Source: Phycisphaerae bacterium
GTDB lineage: Bacteria; Planctomycetota; Phycisphaerae; UBA1845; PWPN01
Assembly (NCBI GenBank): GCA_026647385.1
Contig: JAPKGY010000181.1
Coordinates: forward strand, 1 to 6,472
Length of the DNA stretch: 6,472 nt
Direction of reading: 5' to 3'
How positions within the stretch are numbered: position 1 is the stretch's first letter; every line of letters begins with the position of its first letter. Positions 1-3,626 of the stretch are shown piece by piece. Under the pieces are notes generated by a model. It was given only the letters and a program-made list of their open reading frames with translations, was not told the DNA's origin and did no database searches. Both the position numbers and the translations under genes were made by a program.

Positions 1-47
1 ATTCGGATGGGGAGGATGCGGAGAAAAAGAACAAGGATGAGGATCCG

Positions 48-59
48 CGTAAATTTACG
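48..59. promoter_or_regulatory. 12-bp perfect palindrome, possible operator
   Basis: CGTAAATTTACG reads the same on both strands, and the symmetry extends with one mismatch to about 18 bp (45-62). It is an AT-rich island in GC-rich DNA, just beyond the 3' end of the small minus-strand gene (72-227). Its outer half-sites CGTAA/TTACG recur in a second palindrome at 1901-1914 with a different spacing. That could mean a shared binding protein, but palindromes of this size also arise by chance, and no gene start is visible beside it. Confidence 0.25.
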
Positions 60-71
60 GGGAAGCAATGG

Positions 72-227
72 TCATGCGTAGTGGTTGGGACGTATCCCCC
101 GCGTGATTCGGTGATAAAAGTCCAGGTGGTTGGTGTTCATCATCATCACGCCGCCGTCGGGGAAGGCTTCGGCGATGCCGAAGCTGGGCGGCACGGGGAC
201 GTCGGGCAGCTTGGCTTCATCCGGCAT
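72..227 (-). CDS. Small hypothetical protein, 51 aa
   Basis: I do not recognise this protein. The frame starts at an ATG (225-227 on the plus strand), preceded by an AGGA Shine-Dalgarno-like element about 6 nt upstream (234-237) and by an in-frame TGA (237-239). It ends at TGA (72-74). The product is acidic and proline-rich at first (begins MPDEAKLPDVPVPP), then has a run of three Met, and ends basic and aromatic (ends RITRGIRPNHYA). It shows no membrane segment or metal motif. About 82% of its codons end in G or C. The opposite strand's frame shares the same wobble positions, so this bias does not prove the strand. Its composition looks more protein-like than the Ser/Gly/Ala-rich plus-strand reading across the same bases. 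It overlaps only the doubtful N-terminal extension of the regulator, so both genes can be real if the regulator starts near 226 or is broken. Confidence 0.45.
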   Translation of the reverse strand: MPDEAKLPDVPVPPSFGIAEAFPDGGVMMMNTNHLDFYHRITRGIRPNHYA

Positions 228-1830
228 GGGCGATCCTCAGGCGGCGCCGGCGGCGCGGAGGATTGTCCCCTTGGTCACCGGAGGGGCTGTGTTCGGTACG
301 TTGAGCTTCGCGTCGAGCCGGGAGCGGGAGGGTTGGCCGGAGGATCTCGTGAAACGCCTTCAGCTTGTCGCCGAGGTTTTCGCCAACGCACTGGCCCGCG
401 CGCGCACCGAGCAAAGGCTGCGCGACAGCGAGGAGCGCCTTCGCCTGGCGACTGACGCCGGAGGTGCGGGCCCGTGGGTGTTGACGCTCGATAACAGGCG
501 GATCTGGGTGACGCCGGTGACCCGGGCGCTGTTTCAACTCGCGCCCGATGCGGAGTTACGTTACGAGGGCTTCCTCGATGTGATACATCCCGAGGATCGG
601 GAGGCCGTGCATCAGGCGGTGCGGCAGACCTTGCGGACGCGAACCGAGCTGCGACTCGAATACCGCATTGTGCTGCCCGACGGGAGTCTGCGCTGGATTG
701 CTTCGCGTGGAAGCCTGCAATGCGGCCGCTCGGGCGAGCCCGAAAGACTGATGGGCATCTCTCTCGATGTCACCGAGCGCAAGCGTGTGGAAGCGAAGCT
801 GAGGCAGGCGTACGACGAGGTGAGACGGCTGCGCGATCAGGCGCAGCAGGAGAACGTCTATCTGCGCCGGGAGGTGGAAGGACTTTACGGGCATGGTCGC
901 CTCGTCGGTCGGAGCCGGGCGCTCAAGCGCGTCCTGGCGCAGGCCGAGCAGGTGGCGCCGACGGATTCCACGGTCCTCCTGTTGGGTGAGACGGGTACGG
1001 GCAAGGAGCTCATTGCATCAGCCATCCACGAGTTGAGTCCGCGCCGTCAGCGGACCATGGTGCGCGTGAATTGTGCAGCCATCCCGGCGTCGCTGCTCGA
1101 GAGCGAGCTATTCGGCCGCGAAAAGGGCGCGTATACCGGGGCCCTGTCCCGGCAGGTGGGTCGGTTCGAGATGGCCCACGGGTCCACGCTTTTCCTCGAC
1201 GAAATCGGCGATCTTCCGCCGGAGGTCCAGGTCAAGTTGTTGCGAGTCCTACAGGAGAAACAGATCGAGCGACTCGGCAGCTCGAAGACCATCCAGGTCG
1301 ACGTCCGCATCATCACGGCCACCAACCGGGACCTGCAGAAGGCGGTCCGCGAGGGCAAGTTCCGGGAGGACCTCTACTATCGGCTCAACGTGTTTCCGAT
1401 CACGGTGCCGCCGCTCCGCGACCGCCGCGAGGACATCACGGTGCTGGTGAGCGCGTTCGTGGAGGAGTTTGCCGTGCGGTTCGGCAAGAACATCGAGTCC
1501 ATCGCCCGGGAGAGCATGGAGGCGCTGCAGCGTTACCATTGGCCGGGCAACGTGCGCGAGCTTCGGAACGCGATCGAGCGGGCGATGATCGTCGCCCGCG
1601 GCTGCAAGCTGTGGATTGAGCCGCCCGGCGGAGTCTCATCCGCGCCGCCGCCCTCCCTGAGCATGAGGGAGGCTGAATCCCAGCACATCCGCCACGTGCT
1701 GGACATGGCCGGCTGGCGCATCCGTGGCAGGAACGGCGCGGCGGAAATCCTCGGGCTCAAACCTTCGACGCTCGAGAGCCGGATGGTCAAACTCGGCATT
1801 CGCCGCAACGACCGGGCTCCCACGAAATAA
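130..1830 (+). CDS. Sigma-54-dependent activator (partial GAF, PAS, AAA+, HTH), 5'-truncated
   Basis: This is a bacterial enhancer-binding protein that would use ATP hydrolysis to open promoters held by sigma-54 RNA polymerase. Visible parts: the tail of a GAF domain (residues ~45-95), a PAS domain (~99-215, ending in the usual DVTERKR), a coiled-coil linker (~218-250), and the AAA+ domain (~258-480). The AAA+ domain has Walker A GETGTGKE (286-293), the sigma-54 contact loop GAYTGA (333-338, Tyr in place of the usual Phe), Walker B LFLDE (D357, E358), sensor I ATNRD (397-401), the arginine-finger region FREDLYYRLN (411-420) and WPGNVREL (471-478). A C-terminal helix-turn-helix lies at ~533-557. 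There is no receiver domain. The TTG start at 130 is only the first possible one: an in-frame TAA is at 115-117, and ATGs at 175 and 226 are alternatives. Residues 1-~40 resemble no domain and are Ser/Gly/Ala-rich, and the first half of the GAF is absent. The gene therefore looks 5'-truncated and fused to foreign sequence. Identity of the AAA+ part is certain; whether the protein is made is not. Confidence 0.9.
   Translation: MVFIIITPPSGKASAMPKLGGTGTSGSLASSGMGDPQAAPAARRIVPLVTGGAVFGTLSFASSREREGWPEDLVKRLQLVAEVFANALARARTEQRLRDSEERLRLATDAGGAGPWVLTLDNRRIWVTPVTRALFQLAPDAELRYEGFLDVIHPEDREAVHQAVRQTLRTRTELRLEYRIVLPDGSLRWIASRGSLQCGRSGEPERLMGISLDVTERKRVEAKLRQAYDEVRRLRDQAQQENVYLRREVEGLYGHGRLVGRSRALKRVLAQAEQVAPTDSTVLLLGETGTGKELIASAIHELSPRRQRTMVRVNCAAIPASLLESELFGREKGAYTGALSRQVGRFEMAHGSTLFLDEIGDLPPEVQVKLLRVLQEKQIERLGSSKTIQVDVRIITATNRDLQKAVREGKFREDLYYRLNVFPITVPPLRDRREDITVLVSAFVEEFAVRFGKNIESIARESMEALQRYHWPGNVRELRNAIERAMIVARGCKLWIEPPGGVSSAPPPSLSMREAESQHIRHVLDMAGWRIRGRNGAAEILGLKPSTLESRMVKLGIRRNDRAPTK
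214..225 (+). repeat. 12-bp direct repeat, left copy
   Basis: GCTTCATCCGGC is identical to the sequence at 6382-6393. This copy lies just upstream of the point where recognisable regulator homology begins (~250-262). It may be a recombination or target-site footprint, or chance. Confidence 0.4.
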
Positions 1831-1862
1831 CGGGTGCTCACCCGATATTTCGGGGGGGCGGG

Positions 1863-1872
1863 TGCGTACGCA
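1863..1872. promoter_or_regulatory. 10-bp perfect palindrome TGCGTACGCA
   Basis: A perfect 10-bp palindrome in the gap between the regulator and the ABM gene, about 90 bp upstream of the candidate -24 element (1956). That is a usual distance for an activator-binding site of a sigma-54 promoter, but a single short palindrome is weak evidence. Confidence 0.2.
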
Positions 1873-1900
1873 TCTGCTCGCCCATCCGCGACGGCCAATC

Positions 1901-1914
1901 CGTAACCTGTTACG
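1901..1914. promoter_or_regulatory. Inverted repeat CGTAAC-CT-GTTACG, candidate operator
   Basis: Two perfect 6-bp arms around a 2-bp centre, 42 bp upstream of the -24-like element and 70 bp upstream of the ABM start. No T-run follows, so it is not a rho-independent terminator. It is the best candidate in this gap for a dimeric regulator's site, perhaps of the upstream activator. The outer half-sites CGTAA/TTACG match the palindrome at 48-59. Confidence 0.35.
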
Positions 1915-1955
1915 ATTTCACGAGTAAACGGCTTGTCGGGCCCGTCGCTGCTTGC

Positions 1956-1970
1956 TGGCACATCGCGTGT
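1956..1970 (+). promoter_or_regulatory. Degenerate sigma-54 (-24/-12) promoter-like element
   Basis: TGGCAC (1956-1961) matches the -24 element of the sigma-54 consensus TGGCAC-N5-TTGC. With the correct 5-bp spacing it is followed by GTGT (1967-1970) where TTGC is expected, so the -12 G is kept but the C is T. It lies downstream of a sigma-54 activator and directly before the operon. The predicted transcription start (~1982) is almost at the ATG at 1984, leaving essentially no leader. That is unusual and counts against it, or implies a leaderless message. Confidence 0.3.
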
Positions 1971-1983
1971 TAGTTGCCCATAC

Positions 1984-2328
1984 ATGGTCCAAGTTGTCCT
2001 GAGAATGGTGACCCACGGCCGCCGCACGGCGGAGATGGCTCGGACTTTGCGGTCGCTTATGCTGCCGCTGCAGGCAGCGGCGGGTTTTGTTTCATGTCGA
2101 CTCTATCAGGAGGCTGATCGCCCCGAGGTGCTTTGCTACGTGGAAGAGTGGCGGACGCCCGAGGATCTGAACCAGCAGATTCGTTCAAGCCATTACACCC
2201 GACTGTTGGCATTGATGGAGTCCGCGGTCGAACCGCCCGACCTGCAACTGAACTGGGTTACGGACGTGAAGGGGTTGGAGTACCTGGAGACAGTAAGGCT
2301 GCTCAATTACGAGTCGACCGGAGACTGA
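1984..2328 (+). CDS. ABM-domain (antibiotic biosynthesis monooxygenase-like) small protein
   Basis: A 114-residue protein with the ferredoxin-like ABM fold. A first beta strand (MVQVVLRMV) leads into a helix (residues ~14-30), then GFVSCRLYQEAD and the strand LCYVEEW (50-56). A helix rich in polar residues (EDLNQQIRSSHYTRLLALM, 60-78) and a C-terminal strand (~88-94) follow. In the family, small dimers oxidise quinols or aromatic polyketides, but many members have no proven reaction, so the substrate is unknown. The ATG at 1984 begins exactly at the domain's first strand. The same frame could start at TTG 1933, adding 17 residues without family resemblance. Neither start has a clear Shine-Dalgarno sequence. 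It sits 153 nt after the regulator and 49 nt before the adaptor, all on one strand, so it is probably the first gene of the efflux operon. A role in handling a redox-active or aromatic compound that the pump exports is inference. Confidence 0.8.
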   Translation: MVQVVLRMVTHGRRTAEMARTLRSLMLPLQAAAGFVSCRLYQEADRPEVLCYVEEWRTPEDLNQQIRSSHYTRLLALMESAVEPPDLQLNWVTDVKGLEYLETVRLLNYESTGD

Positions 2329-2377
2329 CCGTGCGAGCGGCTTACGCGTCCCTCGCGCCAAGGCAGGGAGATTCGAC

Positions 2378-3613
2378 ATGCGTTTATTCAGAGGTATCGG
2401 ATACGCGCTGACGATGGTGGCGGGCATCAGCGGCTGCGGGGACGAAGAGAAGGGACGGCAGGCGACGGCTCCCCCGCCGCCCGAAGTGACGGTGAGTCAG
2501 GTCGTCGGCCGCGAGATTACCGATTTCGCCGAGTTCACCGGTCGTACCGACTCGGCTGAAACGGTCGACGTCCGCGCTCGGGTCAGCGGCTACCTGACGG
2601 AGATTCACTTCACCGACGGCCAGGAAGTCAGGAAGGAAGATCTCCTGTTCCTGATCGATCCTCGCCCGTTCGAGGCTACGTTGAACAACGCCGAGGGCCA
2701 GAAAGCACAATGGCAGGCCAAACTTGCCCGCGCCAAGGCGGACGTCCAGCGGTACGAGCAACTCGTGCCGACCGGTGCCGCCACCCAACAGGATCTGGAC
2801 CGGGTCATCGCCGACCGCGGCGAGGCGGTGGCCGCCATCCAATCCGCCGACGCCACCATTGCCAGCGCGAACCTCGATCTGGAGTTCTCGCGGATTACCG
2901 CGCCCATCAGTGGGCAGATCTCGCGGGCAATCATCACGAGGGGCAACCTGGTCCGCGGAGACAACGACCTGCTGACCACGATCGTTTCGCTCGATCCGAT
3001 CTATGTTTATTTTGACGTCAGCGAGCGCGATCTCCTTCGGCTGATGGAGCGGGGGAGGTCCTCCCGTCCGCCCTCCGGGACGCAGCCGGAGTTTCGGTCG
3101 CTGAGAATCCCGATCTACCTGGGACTGGCCAACGAACAAGGATATCCCCACGAAGGCGTGGTCGACTTCGCCGACAACCGTGTGAACCCCGCGACCGGCA
3201 CGATCCGGGCGCGAGGCAGCTTCGACAACGCCAACCGCTTCTTCAAGCCCGGCCTGTTTGCGCGGGTGCGAATCCCCATCAGCGACCCGTATCGGGCCCT
3301 GCTCGTGGCCGAGCGGGCGATCGGGATCGACCAGGGCATGAGGTACGTGCTGACGGTGGACGACAAGAACATCGTCAGGCAGCAGTTCGTCGAGCTGGGG
3401 CCGCTGCAGGATGACGGGCTCCGGGTGATCGGCTCGGGGCTCCAGCCAGACGAGTGGGTGATCGTCAACGGGCTTCAGCGAGCCCGGCCCGGCAAGCCGG
3501 TGACGCCGCAGCGGACGGAGATGCCCAGGCGGGCGGGCGAGTTGCGTGCGACCACCGCGGTTGCTCCTCCGAGCGGATCGGCGCGTGCGGCGGCGGCGAC
3601 CGAAGGCCATTGA
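2378..3613 (+). CDS. RND efflux periplasmic adaptor (membrane fusion protein), lipoprotein
   Basis: The 411-residue adaptor would link the inner-membrane pump to an outer-membrane channel. The start is well supported: GGGAG (2366-2370) lies 7 nt before the ATG. Residues 1-19 form a short signal peptide ending in lipobox ISGC, so Cys20 is probably lipidated and anchors the protein in the periplasm. In order: a proline-rich linker (~31-35), the first half of the lipoyl domain (VRARVSGYLTEIHF, ~65-98, with DPRPFEA following), an alpha-helical hairpin (~99-165), and the second lipoyl half (SRITAPISGQISR, 171-183). A beta-barrel (~205-300, with NPATGTIRARG at 270-280) and a membrane-proximal domain (~305-375) follow. 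Length and order are typical of the AcrA/MexA family. The last ~35 residues are Ala/Arg/Pro-rich and look disordered. The permease gene follows after 13 nt, which indicates co-transcription. No homology break is visible in this gene. Confidence 0.93.
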   Translation: MRLFRGIGYALTMVAGISGCGDEEKGRQATAPPPPEVTVSQVVGREITDFAEFTGRTDSAETVDVRARVSGYLTEIHFTDGQEVRKEDLLFLIDPRPFEATLNNAEGQKAQWQAKLARAKADVQRYEQLVPTGAATQQDLDRVIADRGEAVAAIQSADATIASANLDLEFSRITAPISGQISRAIITRGNLVRGDNDLLTTIVSLDPIYVYFDVSERDLLRLMERGRSSRPPSGTQPEFRSLRIPIYLGLANEQGYPHEGVVDFADNRVNPATGTIRARGSFDNANRFFKPGLFARVRIPISDPYRALLVAERAIGIDQGMRYVLTVDDKNIVRQQFVELGPLQDDGLRVIGSGLQPDEWVIVNGLQRARPGKPVTPQRTEMPRRAGELRATTAVAPPSGSARAAAATEGH

Positions 3614-3626
3614 CGGAGACCGAACG

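Noticed and set aside
1..71. Minus-strand TTG frame at the left edge giving a basic then hydrophobic start (LPRKFTRILILVLFLRIL)
   Set aside because: It resembles a signal anchor, but it has no ribosome site, a TTG start, and runs off the window after ~22 codons. The plus frame here is equally open.
81..455. 124-codon plus-strand frame over the left flank and GAF region
   Set aside because: It is out of frame with the regulator over its recognisable GAF tail and has no family resemblance; shadow frame.
1831..1844. Short hairpin CGGGT-GCTC-ACCCG right after the regulator stop codon
   Set aside because: Only a 5-6 bp stem, followed by ATATTT and a G-run instead of a T-tract, so it is not a convincing rho-independent terminator.
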